From: Caldilineaceae bacterium
GTDB lineage: Bacteria > Chloroflexota > Anaerolineae > Caldilineales > Caldilineaceae
Reading direction: 5' to 3'
Length of the DNA: 64,000 bases
Assembly: GCA_026989655.1 (NCBI GenBank)
Contig: JALSIX010000014.1
Coordinates: 38,736 to 102,735 of the forward strand
Shown: piece by piece, positions 1-9,993 of the stretch
Layout: every line of letters starts with the position of its first letter
Position numbering within the stretch: the first letter of the stretch is position 1
Position numbers and translations under genes: made by a program
Notes under the pieces: model-generated
Database searches by the model: none
What the model was told of the DNA's origin: nothing
The model's input: the letters and a program-made list of their open reading frames with translations, nothing else

Positions 1-465
1 ACCCTTGTGGTGGCCTTTGGAGTGGCTCTGCTGGGGGCCCTGCTCCTCATCTGGTTCTTCAACCGCACCCGTACGGGCCTGGCCATGCGGGCCACCTCGG
101 AGAACCACGAGGTGGCCCAGAGCGTGGGCATCAACGTCTCCCGGGTCTTCGCCCTCTCCTGGGCCCTGGCAGGGATGGTGGCCACCCTGGGTGGGGTGCT
201 CATGGCCATCCTCACCGGGGTCAGCCTGAACCTGGCCACCGTGGTCCTGGTGGCCTTTCCGGCCATCCTCCTGGGCGGGCTGGAGTCCCTGGGAGGGGCC
301 GTGCTGGGCGGGGTGTTGGTGGGCCTGTCCCAGGCCCTGGTCCAGGCGGCCCGTCCCATCGAGGTGCGCAACTCCGCGGAGATCGCGCCGTACATCCTGT
401 TGCTCATCGTCCTCATCATCCGACCCGAGGGCCTGTTCGGCCAGAAGCGCATCGAGCGTGTGTAG
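1..465 (+). CDS. livH: Branched-chain amino acid ABC transporter permease LivH (C-terminal part)
   Basis: The reading frame is already open at base 1, so the 5' part lies outside the window; the TAG stop is at 463-465. The visible 154 residues are hydrophobic, with about four membrane segments, and carry the LivH-type stretch RTGLAMRATSENHEVAQSVG followed by a glycine-rich run (LLGGLESLGGAVLGGVLVG), then end in an Arg-rich tail. LivH is one of two inner-membrane subunits of the HAAT-type importer for branched-chain amino acids or related acids and amides. livM follows after 15 bp and the binding protein and livF after that, so this is the start of a transporter operon. The actual substrate cannot be read from sequence. 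Confidence 0.88.
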   Translation, partial: TLVVAFGVALLGALLLIWFFNRTRTGLAMRATSENHEVAQSVGINVSRVFALSWALAGMVATLGGVLMAILTGVSLNLATVVLVAFPAILLGGLESLGGAVLGGVLVGLSQALVQAARPIEVRNSAEIAPYILLLIVLIIRPEGLFGQKRIERV

Positions 466-480
466 AGGAGACAGACGTCC

Positions 481-1551
481 GTGGCCATCATCCGCCCTGC
501 CGGCGACTTCGATCGCACCTATCCCCAGGACATGGCCCTGTTGCGCCAGCCCTGGCACTACGGCCTCCTGGCCCTGGCCCTGGTGGCGGCCTACACCATG
601 CCCCTCTGGGGCAACGCCTACCTGGTCTCCACGGCCCACCGCATCGCGTACACGGTCATCGCGGTGCAGGGGCTGAACCTGCTCACGGGCTACACAGGAC
701 AGATCTCCCTGGGCCAGGCCGCGTTCATGATGGTGGGCGGCTACATCTCGGCCCTGCTGGTCAAACATGCCGGGCTCTCCTTCTTCCTGGCCCTGCCCCT
801 GGCCGCGGTGGGGACCGGCATCGTGGGGCTCCTCTTCGGCCTGCCGTCCCTGCGGGTCAAGGGCTTCTACCTGGCCATGGCCACCCTGGCGGCCCAGTTC
901 ATCATCCCCTGGCTCAGCCGCCACATCTTCACCGACTACCTGGGCGGCTCCAGCGGCGCCATCGAGGTCCCGGTGCCCCAGATCGGCGGCTTCCGCATCA
1001 CCGAGGTGAACCACTTCCTCTACATCTCCCTGACCGTCCTGCTGATCACCACCGTGGCCGTCTACAACATCTCCCGGACCCGGCTGGGGCGGGCCCTGGT
1101 CAGCATCCGGGACAACGACCTGGCCGCGGAGCTCCTGGGGGTGAACCTGTTCACCTACAAGCTGCGGGCCTTCTTCATCGCCGCCATGCTGGCCGGGGTG
1201 GCCGGTGCGCTGAAGGCCCACAGCCAGCGGGGGGTGGGCACCGAGTTCGGCTACAGCCTGACCGACTCCATCTTCTTCCTGGGCATGTTGGTCATCGGCG
1301 GGCTGGGGACGAACCTGGGGCCCTTCCTGGGGGTGGCCTTCGTCCTCCTGTTGGAGGACCTGGCCGATCTGGTGGGGGCCGGCCTGGCAGCCCAGCTCCC
1401 CCCGGAGTTCGCGGCCAGCCTGCTCACCTCGTTCCGGCCCATCTTCTTCGGGCTGATGCTCATGCTCTTCCTGATCTACGAACCTCGGGGACTGGCCCAT
1501 CGTTGGCAGATCCTCAAGGCCGCCTGGCGCCTTCGGCCCTTCTCCAAGTAG
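481..1551 (+). CDS. livM: Branched-chain amino acid ABC transporter permease LivM
   Basis: A 356-residue inner-membrane permease, the partner of LivH. It contains the LivM signature NLLTGYTGQISLGQAAFMMV near residue 65 and the cytoplasmic coupling region SRTRLGRALVSIRDNDLAAE around residue 200, with about nine or ten hydrophobic segments. The GTG start at 481 is chosen because AGAGGAG lies about 10 bp upstream and only 15 bp separate it from livH. An ATG at 532 is a possible later start. Length fits the family. The cytoplasmic ATPase partner here is LivF; livG is not in the window and may lie upstream of livH. Confidence 0.92.
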   Translation: MAIIRPAGDFDRTYPQDMALLRQPWHYGLLALALVAAYTMPLWGNAYLVSTAHRIAYTVIAVQGLNLLTGYTGQISLGQAAFMMVGGYISALLVKHAGLSFFLALPLAAVGTGIVGLLFGLPSLRVKGFYLAMATLAAQFIIPWLSRHIFTDYLGGSSGAIEVPVPQIGGFRITEVNHFLYISLTVLLITTVAVYNISRTRLGRALVSIRDNDLAAELLGVNLFTYKLRAFFIAAMLAGVAGALKAHSQRGVGTEFGYSLTDSIFFLGMLVIGGLGTNLGPFLGVAFVLLLEDLADLVGAGLAAQLPPEFAASLLTSFRPIFFGLMLMLFLIYEPRGLAHRWQILKAAWRLRPFSK

Positions 1552-1617
1552 GCCCGTCGCCCGGTCTCGTCGTCCCGTCGGTTCCTATCCGTATCCAGCA
1601 CCTGAAAGGAGAGCACC

Positions 1618-3105
1618 ATGCGTAGACATCTGCTCGTGACCCTGGTCCTGCTGTCCGCTCTCCTGGTGGCTGCCTGTGCCCCGGGCGGCCAGCAGGCACC
1701 GGCCGCCGAGGCGCCCGCCTCGGCCCCCCAGGAGGCCGCGCCGGCCCCGGAGGAGGAAGCCCCCGCCGCGGAGGAGGCGCCCCAGGAAGAGGCTCCGCCC
1801 GCGGAGATGGCCGCCGTGCCCCCGGCCGCGGTGATGGAGGGGGCCATCGTGGCCGCGCCGCCGCCCGCCTCGCCAGAGGCCCAGCAGGTGGCCTGCACCA
1901 ACACCTACGAGGGCCAGACCCTCAAGATCTACCAGCAGGCCGGGCTGACCGGTCCCCTGGCCTCCATCCTGGGCGCGGGCTTCGTCAACGCCACCAAGGA
2001 CGCCATCGCGGAGATCAACGCCGCGGGGGGTGTCTGTGGCGTGCAGTTGGAACAGCGCCTGGAGGACACCCAGTACAACCCCGAGCAGGAGGTGGCCGTC
2101 TACGAGCGCTTCCGGGCCGAGAGCCCCAAGCCCATCTTCATCTACACCTACGGCAGCGGCGCCACCATTGCCCTGAAGGACCGGGTGGTGGAGGACCAGA
2201 TCGTCAACATCGCCTCGGGCCTCAACGCCCAGGCCTTCTACGATCCCCCGGACGGCTGGACCGTGGGCACTGCGCCCATCTACTCGGACCAGTTCGCGGG
2301 CTTCGTCCAGTGGGTGAACGCCCGGTGGGATGAGATCAAGCCCGAAGGGGCCGGCGACGAGATCGTGGTGGGCGTCATCGGCTGGGCCAACGCCTACGGC
2401 GCCGGCGCCACCACGCCCGAGGCCCTGGCCTACATCGAGGCGACCTTCGACAACGTCACCGTCCTGCCCCTGGAACAGCAGCCCATCGACCCCACCGCGG
2501 ACGTGACCGGGCAGCTCCAGAACCTGCTGGTCAACGGCGCGAACGTCATCTACATCCAGTCCCTCTCCTTCGGCCCCGTGCAGGTGATCAGCACCCTCCA
2601 CGCCCTGGGCATGTGGGACCAGGTGGTGGTGGGCACCAACAACTGGGGCATGAACCGGGACGTGCTCAACCTGCTGGGCGACAACGCGGAGCTGGCCGTG
2701 GGGCTCTACGGCGTCTTCCCCTGGTACTGGTGGAACGACCTGGACCATCCCGGGATCCAGCAGGCCCGGGCCGCGTTCGAGCGGGGCGGCTACCCCGAGA
2801 GCGACATGGCGGTGAGCTACCTGACCAGCTACACCGGCATCTACGGGGTCGCGGACGTCCTGGTGCGGGCCATGAACCAGGTGGGCTTCGAGGGGCTCAC
2901 CGGCCAGGTCTTCTTCGACACCATGAAGGAGATGGGCGTGGTCAGCAACCTGGGCGTCTACGAGCTGAACGCCCAGGGCAGCGACCGAGCCCCCCGCAAG
3001 AGCCAGATCCGCCAGGCCCAGAAGATGGACGACGGCCGCGTGGACTTCGTCACCGTGCAGGACTGGTTCTGGCTGCCGGACACCCGACCCCAGGTCGGAC
3101 AGTAG
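1618..3105 (+). CDS. Branched-chain amino acid type ABC transporter substrate-binding lipoprotein
   Basis: A 495-residue extracytoplasmic binding protein (LivK/Peripla_BP_6 type). The N-terminus is a lipoprotein signal peptide ending in lipobox LVAAC at about residue 20. An Ala/Pro/Glu-rich low-complexity stretch of about 65 residues (about 22-88) follows before the folded domain starts near YEGQTLKIYQQAG. The folded part has the family pattern, including INAAGGVCGVQLE and NPEQEVAVYERF. It is longer than the usual 370-420 residues mainly because of the acidic tether, which probably spaces the receptor from the membrane. A strong AAAGGAGAG ribosome site precedes the ATG. It lies between livM and livF, so it is the receptor of this importer. 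Confidence 0.9.
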   Translation: MRRHLLVTLVLLSALLVAACAPGGQQAPAAEAPASAPQEAAPAPEEEAPAAEEAPQEEAPPAEMAAVPPAAVMEGAIVAAPPPASPEAQQVACTNTYEGQTLKIYQQAGLTGPLASILGAGFVNATKDAIAEINAAGGVCGVQLEQRLEDTQYNPEQEVAVYERFRAESPKPIFIYTYGSGATIALKDRVVEDQIVNIASGLNAQAFYDPPDGWTVGTAPIYSDQFAGFVQWVNARWDEIKPEGAGDEIVVGVIGWANAYGAGATTPEALAYIEATFDNVTVLPLEQQPIDPTADVTGQLQNLLVNGANVIYIQSLSFGPVQVISTLHALGMWDQVVVGTNNWGMNRDVLNLLGDNAELAVGLYGVFPWYWWNDLDHPGIQQARAAFERGGYPESDMAVSYLTSYTGIYGVADVLVRAMNQVGFEGLTGQVFFDTMKEMGVVSNLGVYELNAQGSDRAPRKSQIRQAQKMDDGRVDFVTVQDWFWLPDTRPQVGQ

Positions 3106-3180
3106 CCGTTCGCCGGTCGGGGAGACCGGATAGGAGGCTGCCCGGCCTCCCCGACCACACCTTTGCCTGGGCTCCAGCCT

Positions 3181-3978
3181 ATGCTGCGTATCCACAACAT
3201 CGAGGTCGTCTACAGCGACGTGATCCTGGTCCTGCGCGGGGTCTCCCTGGAGGTGCCCCAGGGCGCCATCGTGGCCCTTCTGGGCGCCAACGGAGCCGGG
3301 AAGTCCACCACCCTGAAGGCCGTGTCCGGGCTGCTCCGCTCCCAGCAAGGCGAGGTCACCCGAGGCTCCATCGAGTTCCACGGCGAACGCATCGACCGCC
3401 GGGCCCCGGACGAGATCGTGCGCATGGGCATCGTCCAGGTGCTGGAGGGTCGCCCTCTCTTCCAGCACCTGACCGTGGAGGAGAACCTCCTCACCGGAGC
3501 CCTGTTCCGCAAAGCGGCCCCCCGCGCCCTGCGCCAGGACCTGGATGAGGTCTACTCCTACTTTCCCCGCCTGGCCGAGTTCCGCCACCGGACGGCCGGC
3601 TACCTCTCCGGCGGCGAACAGCAGATGGTGGTCATCGGCCGGGCCCTCATGGCCAAGCCCAGGCTCATGTTGTTGGACGAGCCCTCCTTGGGGTTGGCGC
3701 CGTTGTTGGTGCAGTCCATCTTCCAGGTGATCCGACGCATCAACCAGGAGTCCGGCGTCTCCATGCTCATCGTGGAGCAGAACGCCAACGTGGCCCTCCA
3801 GATCTCCGAGCACGCCTATGTCATGGAGCTGGGCCGCATCGTGCTGGATGGCCCCAGCGCCGAGCTGCAGGAGAACGCGGACATCAAGGAGTTCTACCTG
3901 GGCCTGACCCAGGTGGGCGAGCGCAAGAGCTACCGTGAGGTCAAGCACTATCGGCGACGGAAACGGTGGCTGGGATGA
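3181..3978 (+). CDS. livF: Branched-chain amino acid ABC transporter ATP-binding protein LivF
   Basis: A 265-residue ABC ATPase. Walker A GANGAGKST spans residues 35-43, the ABC signature is LSGGEQQM and Walker B is LMLLDEPSLGL, followed by the LivF-type IVEQNANVAL (H-loop region EQN). The ATG at 3181 starts the conserved beta strand MLRIHNIEVVY; an in-frame TTG at 3163 would add six residues but looks less likely. It powers the LivHM importer. No livG is present between livM and livF, which is common when livG sits at the operon start. The C-terminus is basic (HYRRRKRWLG). Confidence 0.92.
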   Translation: MLRIHNIEVVYSDVILVLRGVSLEVPQGAIVALLGANGAGKSTTLKAVSGLLRSQQGEVTRGSIEFHGERIDRRAPDEIVRMGIVQVLEGRPLFQHLTVEENLLTGALFRKAAPRALRQDLDEVYSYFPRLAEFRHRTAGYLSGGEQQMVVIGRALMAKPRLMLLDEPSLGLAPLLVQSIFQVIRRINQESGVSMLIVEQNANVALQISEHAYVMELGRIVLDGPSAELQENADIKEFYLGLTQVGERKSYREVKHYRRRKRWLG

Positions 3979-4020
3979 GATCCCGGCTCCCCAGAGCCTT
4001 CGAGGAAAGCAGCGCACAGA

Positions 4021-4176
4021 ATGGGCTGCGACACCATCAACCCCAACGCCACCCAGACGTGCGTGTGGGTCTTCGATGTGGCCGAGGAGATCCCCATCGT
4101 CGGCCTCGACGTCCAGGTGCCGGACCGCCAGATCCTCTGGTTCGAAGCAGCGGGGTCCACCTCTCCGTCGGAGTGA
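4021..4176 (+). CDS. Small hypothetical protein between livF and the acyl-CoA dehydrogenase gene
   Basis: A 51-codon frame from ATG 4021 to TGA 4174-4176, encoding an acidic protein beginning MGCDTINPNATQTCVW and ending STSPSE. Third codon positions are almost all G or C, as in the neighbouring genes, which argues for real coding. A GAGGAAAG purine-rich site lies about 11 bp upstream. It sits in the 231-bp gap between livF and the next gene in the same direction. No family is recognised. Two cysteines (residues 3 and 14) are the only notable residues. It may be a genuine small protein or a relic of a longer gene. Confidence 0.5.
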   Translation: MGCDTINPNATQTCVWVFDVAEEIPIVGLDVQVPDRQILWFEAAGSTSPSE

Positions 4177-4209
4177 GAGCCCGCCGAGCACAGGAGCCCG
4201 AACAAGCGT

Positions 4210-5394
4210 ATGGAGGCCCGTGGACGCTTCCCTTTCTTCCCTCGCGATGACCAGGATGTATCCGACGAGCAACGGGAGATCCGGGCCCTGGCCCGTCGCT
4301 TCGCGGAGCAGGAGATCCGGCCCGTGTTGGCCGAGTACGAGGCCCGGGAGGAGGTCCCCCTGGAGCTGTTGCGCCGAATGGGGGAGCTGGGCTTCTTCGG
4401 CATCACCGTGCCCGAGGCCTACGGCGGCGCCGGCCTGGACCACTGGACCTACGCGGGGCTGATGGAGGAGCTGGGCCCCTACGGATCCATCCGCACGGTG
4501 GTCTCCGCGCAGCAGAGCCTGGTGGCCACGCCGATCCTGCATTTCGGCACCGAGGCCCAGAGGCAACGCTACCTGCCCGACCTGGCCGCCGGCCGCATCT
4601 TCGGTGCCTACGGCTTGACCGAGCCCGGAGCCGGCTCCGACGCGGCCAGCCTCCAGACCCAGGCCACCCGGGACGGAGACCACTGGATCCTGCACGGCCA
4701 GAAGACCTTCATCACCAACGGCAACCTGGCGGACCTCTTCGTGCTCTTCGCCCAGACGGACCCCGGCCAGGGCCATCGGGGCATCACCGCGTTCCTGGTG
4801 GAACGGGACTTCGGCGTCCAGACCACCCCCCTCAAGGGCAAGCTGGGCCTGCGGGCCTCGGACACGGCCACCGTCTTCCTGGACCGGGTCCGGGTTCCGG
4901 ACAGCCACCGCCTGGGCCAGGTGGGCCAGGGCCTGCGGATCGCGCTCCATACCCTGGACCACGGCCGCATCGCGGTGGCCGCGGCCGCAGTGGGCACCAG
5001 CCAGGCCTGCCTGGACCTCTGTGTCCGCTACGTCCAGGAACGACACCAGTTCGGTCGCCCCATCGGCACCTTCCAGATGGTCCAGGATCTGTTGGCCGAC
5101 ATGGCCGTGGAGACAGAGGCCGCCCGGATGCTCACCTACCGGGCCCTCGCAGCCCGGGACCGGGGCGGTCGCTTCACCCAGGAGGCCGCCATGGCCAAGT
5201 ACTACGCCACGGAGACGGCCAACCGGAACGCGGGCCGGGCCGTCCAGATCCACGGCGGCTACGGCTTCTTCGAGGAATACGAGGTGGCCCGGCTCTACCG
5301 GGACGCCCGGGTCTACACCCTCTACGAGGGGACCTCCCAGATCCAGAAGCTCGTCATCGGCAGCCACCTGACCGGCCTGAAGGCCTTCACCTGA
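4210..5394 (+). CDS. Acyl-CoA dehydrogenase
   Basis: A 394-residue FAD-dependent acyl-CoA dehydrogenase. The N-terminal helical domain begins RALARRFAEQEIRPVLAEYE. The FAD/substrate loops YGLTEPGAGSDAASLQT and KTFITNGNLADLFVLFAQTD follow, and the C-terminal domain ends with RVYTLYEGTSQIQKLVIG, where the Glu of YEGT is the expected catalytic base. It introduces a 2,3-double bond into an acyl-CoA and passes electrons to ETF. The position between a LivFGHMK-type importer and a CoA-ligase-like gene suggests catabolism of an imported acid or branched-chain amino acid; the chain-length class cannot be set from sequence alone. The ribosome site is weak (AGGAG about 15 bp upstream of ATG 4210). Confidence 0.93.
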   Translation: MEARGRFPFFPRDDQDVSDEQREIRALARRFAEQEIRPVLAEYEAREEVPLELLRRMGELGFFGITVPEAYGGAGLDHWTYAGLMEELGPYGSIRTVVSAQQSLVATPILHFGTEAQRQRYLPDLAAGRIFGAYGLTEPGAGSDAASLQTQATRDGDHWILHGQKTFITNGNLADLFVLFAQTDPGQGHRGITAFLVERDFGVQTTPLKGKLGLRASDTATVFLDRVRVPDSHRLGQVGQGLRIALHTLDHGRIAVAAAAVGTSQACLDLCVRYVQERHQFGRPIGTFQMVQDLLADMAVETEAARMLTYRALAARDRGGRFTQEAAMAKYYATETANRNAGRAVQIHGGYGFFEEYEVARLYRDARVYTLYEGTSQIQKLVIGSHLTGLKAFT

Positions 5395-5431
5395 TGGCCA
5401 GAAGAGGACCACGGACGCGAGGGAGAACACC

Positions 5432-6682
5432 ATGCCCCCCCATGAATCGGAGCGGAACACCCGACTACACGCCCAGATCCGCCACGCCTACGAACACGCG
5501 CCGGCCGTGCGCCGCCGCCTCCAGGAGGCCGGCCTGACCCCGGAGGATATCCAGACCGTGGCGGACCTGTCCCGGATCCCCGTGCTGCCCAAGGACCGGC
5601 TGGTGGAGCTGCAGCAGGCCGACCCTCCCTTTGGCGGCCTCCTGGCCGTGCCCCTGCAGGAGCTCCACCACATCTTCCTCTCTCCCGGGCCCATCTACGA
5701 GCCCGGCAGCCCCCACGACCCGGTCCAGGTGGAGACCGCCCAGGAGGCCCTGCGTCGCAGCGGCTTCGGGCCGGGCGACGTGGTCCTCAACTGCCTCTCC
5801 TACCACCTGGTGCCCGCGGGGCTGCACCTGGACCGCGCGCTGACGGAGATGGGCTGCGTGGTGGTCCCCGGGGGCGTGGGCAACACGGATCTCCAGGTGA
5901 AGATGTTGGTCGACCTGCCCATCACCGGATACGTGGGCACCCCCAGCTTCCTCCTCACCATCCTGCGCCGGGCCGAGGAGACCGGCATCGACCTCCAGGA
6001 CGGCCCCATCGGCCTGGCCAAGGCCTTCTGCACCGCAGAGCCCCTCTTCCCAGCCCAGCGGGAGGCCCTGGTCCAGCGCTATGGGCTCGCGGTGGGCAAC
6101 GCCTACGCCACCGCGGAGCTGGGCTTCCTGGCCCTGAACACCGACGGCGGCCGGGAGATGCGCCTGCTCCCCGGGCCGGTGGTCCAGGTGGTGGATCCCC
6201 AGACCGGCCAGGATGTGGCCCCGGGCAGCCCCGGGGAGGTGGTGGTGACCAACTTCAACCGGGCCTACCCCCTGATCCGCCTGGGAACCGGCGACATGGC
6301 CATCCTGGTGGACCCGGACCCCGGGCAGAGCCGCCAGGAGGAGCGCAGCATCATCCTGGTAGGACGCAGCGGCGAGGCGGTGAAGGTCCGGGGCATGTTC
6401 GTCCACCCCAACCAGATCCGCTTCGTCCTGGCCCAGACGCTCCCGGGCGCCCGCTTCCAGGGCATCGTGGCCCACCAGGAGGGGCGGGACCACTTCCGCC
6501 TGCGCGTCGGAGCCGCGCAGGTGCCCCAGGGCGCGGCCGAGGCCATCGCCCAGGCCGTGCGCCAGGTCTGCCGGGTGCGGGTGGACGCGGTCGAGTTCGT
6601 GGAGCCGGACGCCATCCCAGAGGAGGCCCAGGGCATGGTGGACCAACGGGACTGGGGACAGTCGCCCACCGAGACTCCCTGA
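5432..6682 (+). CDS. Phenylacetate-CoA ligase (PaaK)-like adenylate-forming enzyme
   Basis: A 416-residue AMP-binding protein of the PaaK/coenzyme F390 synthetase-like group. The N-terminus (RHAYEHAPAVRRRLQEAGL, then IPVLPKDRLVELQ) is the usual PaaK opening. The adenylation core shows YATAELGFLALN, and the A-motif-like PLIRLGTGDMAIL followed by VGRSGEAVKVRGMFVHPNQI marks the start of the small C-terminal domain. Such enzymes make acyl- or aryl-CoA from the acid, ATP and CoA. It is downstream of the acyl-CoA dehydrogenase (37-bp gap), so the two probably share a pathway. The substrate is unknown. GGGAGA about 8 bp before ATG 5432 supports the start. Confidence 0.85.
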   Translation: MPPHESERNTRLHAQIRHAYEHAPAVRRRLQEAGLTPEDIQTVADLSRIPVLPKDRLVELQQADPPFGGLLAVPLQELHHIFLSPGPIYEPGSPHDPVQVETAQEALRRSGFGPGDVVLNCLSYHLVPAGLHLDRALTEMGCVVVPGGVGNTDLQVKMLVDLPITGYVGTPSFLLTILRRAEETGIDLQDGPIGLAKAFCTAEPLFPAQREALVQRYGLAVGNAYATAELGFLALNTDGGREMRLLPGPVVQVVDPQTGQDVAPGSPGEVVVTNFNRAYPLIRLGTGDMAILVDPDPGQSRQEERSIILVGRSGEAVKVRGMFVHPNQIRFVLAQTLPGARFQGIVAHQEGRDHFRLRVGAAQVPQGAAEAIAQAVRQVCRVRVDAVEFVEPDAIPEEAQGMVDQRDWGQSPTETP

Positions 6683-6798
6683 CCCTCGAGCATCTCCGAG
6701 GCCGCTCCGGGGCGATACCCCCGAGGGTCGTCCGCACGAGACGGCCCAGGGCCTCTCCCACGTCGCACTCCCACGTCGCAGAGGACAAGAGACCAGCC

Positions 6799-7863
<1,065 letters not shown>

Positions 7864-8203
7864 GGCGGCCGCTGCCGTTCCGGCCTGAGGGCCTGGAACG
7901 GAAAGGACGGCCGGGCTCCGCCGTTCGGGCCCTCCGGTCCCTGTCCGACCAGGCCTCCTCCCGCTGCCCCCGATCCCGGGGAGCCCTCCCCGGAGGGAAT
8001 ACGGCGCCGAAAAGTTGGCCTCTGTCCTGTTCTGTGCTATGATCTCCAGTCGGTATGCCTTCGGTGGGCATGCCCCCGCGGGCGCGACGCGCCCTCAGCA
8101 ATCACGCCCTGGGACCGGCGAAGGGGGTGCCGAGGCCTCAGCCTCGGTTCCTTCCCGGGAGGAGCAGGGCGGTCGTCCAAAACCCAACCACAGGAGGCAT
8201 TTC
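7864..8203 (+). other. 340-bp intergenic region: rpsB promoter and structured leader
   Basis: No gene is seen here. The first about 150 bp after fabH are plain high-GC sequence with no clear terminator. A promoter-like pair lies at 8015-8043. The predicted transcript has a leader of about 150 nt with two inverted repeats: GGGCGC/GCGCCC at 8080-8094 (loop GAC) and CCGAGGC/GCCTCGG at 8130-8147 (loop CTCA), the second followed by TTCCTTCCC. The leader ends at the AGGAGG ribosome site (8192-8197) of rpsB. Leaders of rpsB operons often bind S2 for autoregulation; whether this one does is inference. Confidence 0.55.
8015..8043 (+). promoter_or_regulatory. Predicted sigma-70-type promoter for rpsB-tsf
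   Basis: TTGGCC (8015-8020), a 17-bp spacer, and TATGAT (8038-8043). The spacing is optimal and both boxes match consensus at most positions. It lies 160 bp upstream of the rpsB start and would give the long structured leader. Confidence 0.6.
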
Positions 8204-9190
8204 GTGACCAACGTGGTGACCATGCGGCAACTGCTCGAGGCCGGCGTCCACTTCGGACACCGGACCAGCCGGTGGAACCCCAAGATGCGGCCGTTCATCT
8301 TCACGGAACGCAACGGGATCCACATCATCGACCTGCACCAGACCATGGTGCGGATCAACCAGTACTACGACGTGGTGCGGGACCGGGTCGCAGAGGGTGG
8401 CATCGTCCTCTTCGTGGGCACCAAGCGCCAGGCCCAGGGGATCATCCAGCAGGAGGCCACCCGGTGTGGCATGCCCTACGTGAACATCCGCTGGCTCGGG
8501 GGCACCCTGACCAACTGGAAGACCATCAAGCAGCGCATCGACTACCTGAACGACCTGGAGCGGCGCATGGCCGCCGGCGAGTTCCGGAACCTGACCAAGA
8601 AGGAACAGCTTCGGATCCAGCGCCTGCTCACCAAGCTCCAGCGGCGGCTGGGCGGCCTGAAGCAGTTGAAACGCCTGCCCGACATGCTCTACGTGGTGGA
8701 CACCCATCGGGAGGAGCTGGCCGTCAAGGAGGCCAACAAGGTGCACATCCCCATCGTGGGCATCGTGGACACCAACACGGATCCGGACCTCATCGACTAC
8801 CCCATCCCGGGCAACGACGATGCCATCCGCTCCATCAAGCTGATCACCGGCATCCTCGCGGATGCGGTGGAGGAAGGGCGCCGTATCCGGGAGGTCCACG
8901 CGGCCGAAGCCGAGGAGGTGGCCGAGGTCTCGGCCGAGGAGCTGGAGGAGATGGAGCAGTACCTGGGCCCCAGCACCCTGGCCAAGCTCCAGCTCACGGG
9001 CGTGGACGAGGAGCTGTTGGAGGAGGTCGAGGAGGAGCTGGAGGAAGTGGTGGAGGCGCTGGAGGAGCCCGAGGCCACGACAGCGGAAGAGGAGGCCGGC
9101 CAGGCAACGGCCCCAGAGGCCGAGGAAGCCGAGCCCATGGCCGCGGCAGACGGGGAGCCGGAGGAGGAAGCCCTGGAGGAGACCGAATAA
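8204..9190 (+). CDS. rpsB: 30S ribosomal protein S2 with long acidic C-terminal tail
   Basis: GTG 8204 is chosen as start because AGGAGG (8192-8197) lies 6 bp upstream; the protein then has 328 residues. The S2 core is clear: [46 protein letters not shown] and [21 protein letters not shown]2 binds the 30S head and recruits S1 and mRNA. The normal S2 fold ends near residue 240. Beyond it lies an acidic, Glu-rich extension of about 85 residues ([20 protein letters not shown] and similar). Such tails occur in several phyla but this one is long. tsf follows, as in most bacteria. Confidence 0.97.
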   Translation: MTNVVTMRQLLEAGVHFGHRTSRWNPKMRPFIFTERNGIHIIDLHQTMVRINQYYDVVRDRVAEGGIVLFVGTKRQAQGIIQQEATRCGMPYVNIRWLGGTLTNWKTIKQRIDYLNDLERRMAAGEFRNLTKKEQLRIQRLLTKLQRRLGGLKQLKRLPDMLYVVDTHREELAVKEANKVHIPIVGIVDTNTDPDLIDYPIPGNDDAIRSIKLITGILADAVEEGRRIREVHAAEAEEVAEVSAEELEEMEQYLGPSTLAKLQLTGVDEELLEEVEEELEEVVEALEEPEATTAEEEAGQATAPEAEEAEPMAAADGEPEEEALEETE

Positions 9191-9294
9191 GCTCTGGCCG
9201 TCCCCGGCCTTCGAGCCGAGATGGAGGACAGGCGAACCGGATCGGTTCCAGGGAATGGCCACAGACCAGACATGCCACACAGAGGGGTGTACCG

Positions 9295-9894
9295 ATGGCG
9301 GAGATCACGACCAAGATGGTGAAGGCGTTGCGGGAGGCAACGGGCGCCGGTATCCTGGACAGCAAGAAGGCCCTGATCCAGGCCGAGGGGGACTTCGACC
9401 GGGCCGTGGCCATCCTGCGGGAGAAGGGCCTGGCCGCGGCGGCCAAGAAGGCCGACCGGGAGGCCAACGAGGGGCTGATCGGCGTCTACATCCATCCGGG
9501 CAGCAGGGTGGCAGCCCTGGTGGAGGTCAACTGCGAGACGGACTTCGTGGCCCGGACCGAACAGTTCCAGCAGCTGGCCCGGGACCTGGCCATGCAGGTG
9601 GTGGCCTCGCGGCCCCGTTGGGTCCGCCGGGAGGAGGTGCCGGAGGAGGAGATCGAGCGGGAGCGCCAGATCTACCGGGCCCAACTGGCCAACGAAGGCA
9701 AGCCCGAACACATCTGGGACCGCATCATCCAGGGGAAGCTGGAGAAGTGGTTCCAGGAGGTCTGCCTGTTGGAGCAGCCCTTCATCAAGGATCCGGACCT
9801 TTCCGTGAAAGATCTGCTGGTCCAGAACGTGGCCTCGCTGGGCGAGAACATCCAGGTACGGCGCTTCTGTCGCCTGGAAGTGGGCGGCGTCTAG
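9295..9894 (+). CDS. tsf: Translation elongation factor Ts (short form)
   Basis: A 199-residue EF-Ts, the nucleotide exchange factor for EF-Tu. The N-terminal UBA-like domain ([20 protein letters not shown]) leads to the EF-Tu-contacting motif [11 protein letters not shown]; the core ends in [16 protein letters not shown]. At 199 residues it is the short, Thermus-like form with one core repeat rather than the roughly 280-residue E. coli form. The ATG at 9295 begins exactly at the family N-terminus and has a purine-rich AGAGGGG about 8 bp upstream. It follows rpsB by 104 bp. Confidence 0.97.
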   Translation: MAEITTKMVKALREATGAGILDSKKALIQAEGDFDRAVAILREKGLAAAAKKADREANEGLIGVYIHPGSRVAALVEVNCETDFVARTEQFQQLARDLAMQVVASRPRWVRREEVPEEEIERERQIYRAQLANEGKPEHIWDRIIQGKLEKWFQEVCLLEQPFIKDPDLSVKDLLVQNVASLGENIQVRRFCRLEVGGV

Positions 9895-9993
9895 TGGGGT
9901 GGCCCGATGCCCAGCCATGAGGCTGGGCATCGATCTATCTGGCCGGGGCATCCGGCAGGCGCTCGAGAGAGGCTGCAGGGGAGGGTTCCATCC

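Noticed and set aside
1585..5460. A 1291-codon open frame on the minus strand opposite the livK-acyl-CoA dehydrogenase genes
   Set aside because: It is the antisense shadow of four well-supported plus-strand genes. In high-GC DNA the antisense frames rarely meet stops. Its translation is low-complexity and matches no family.
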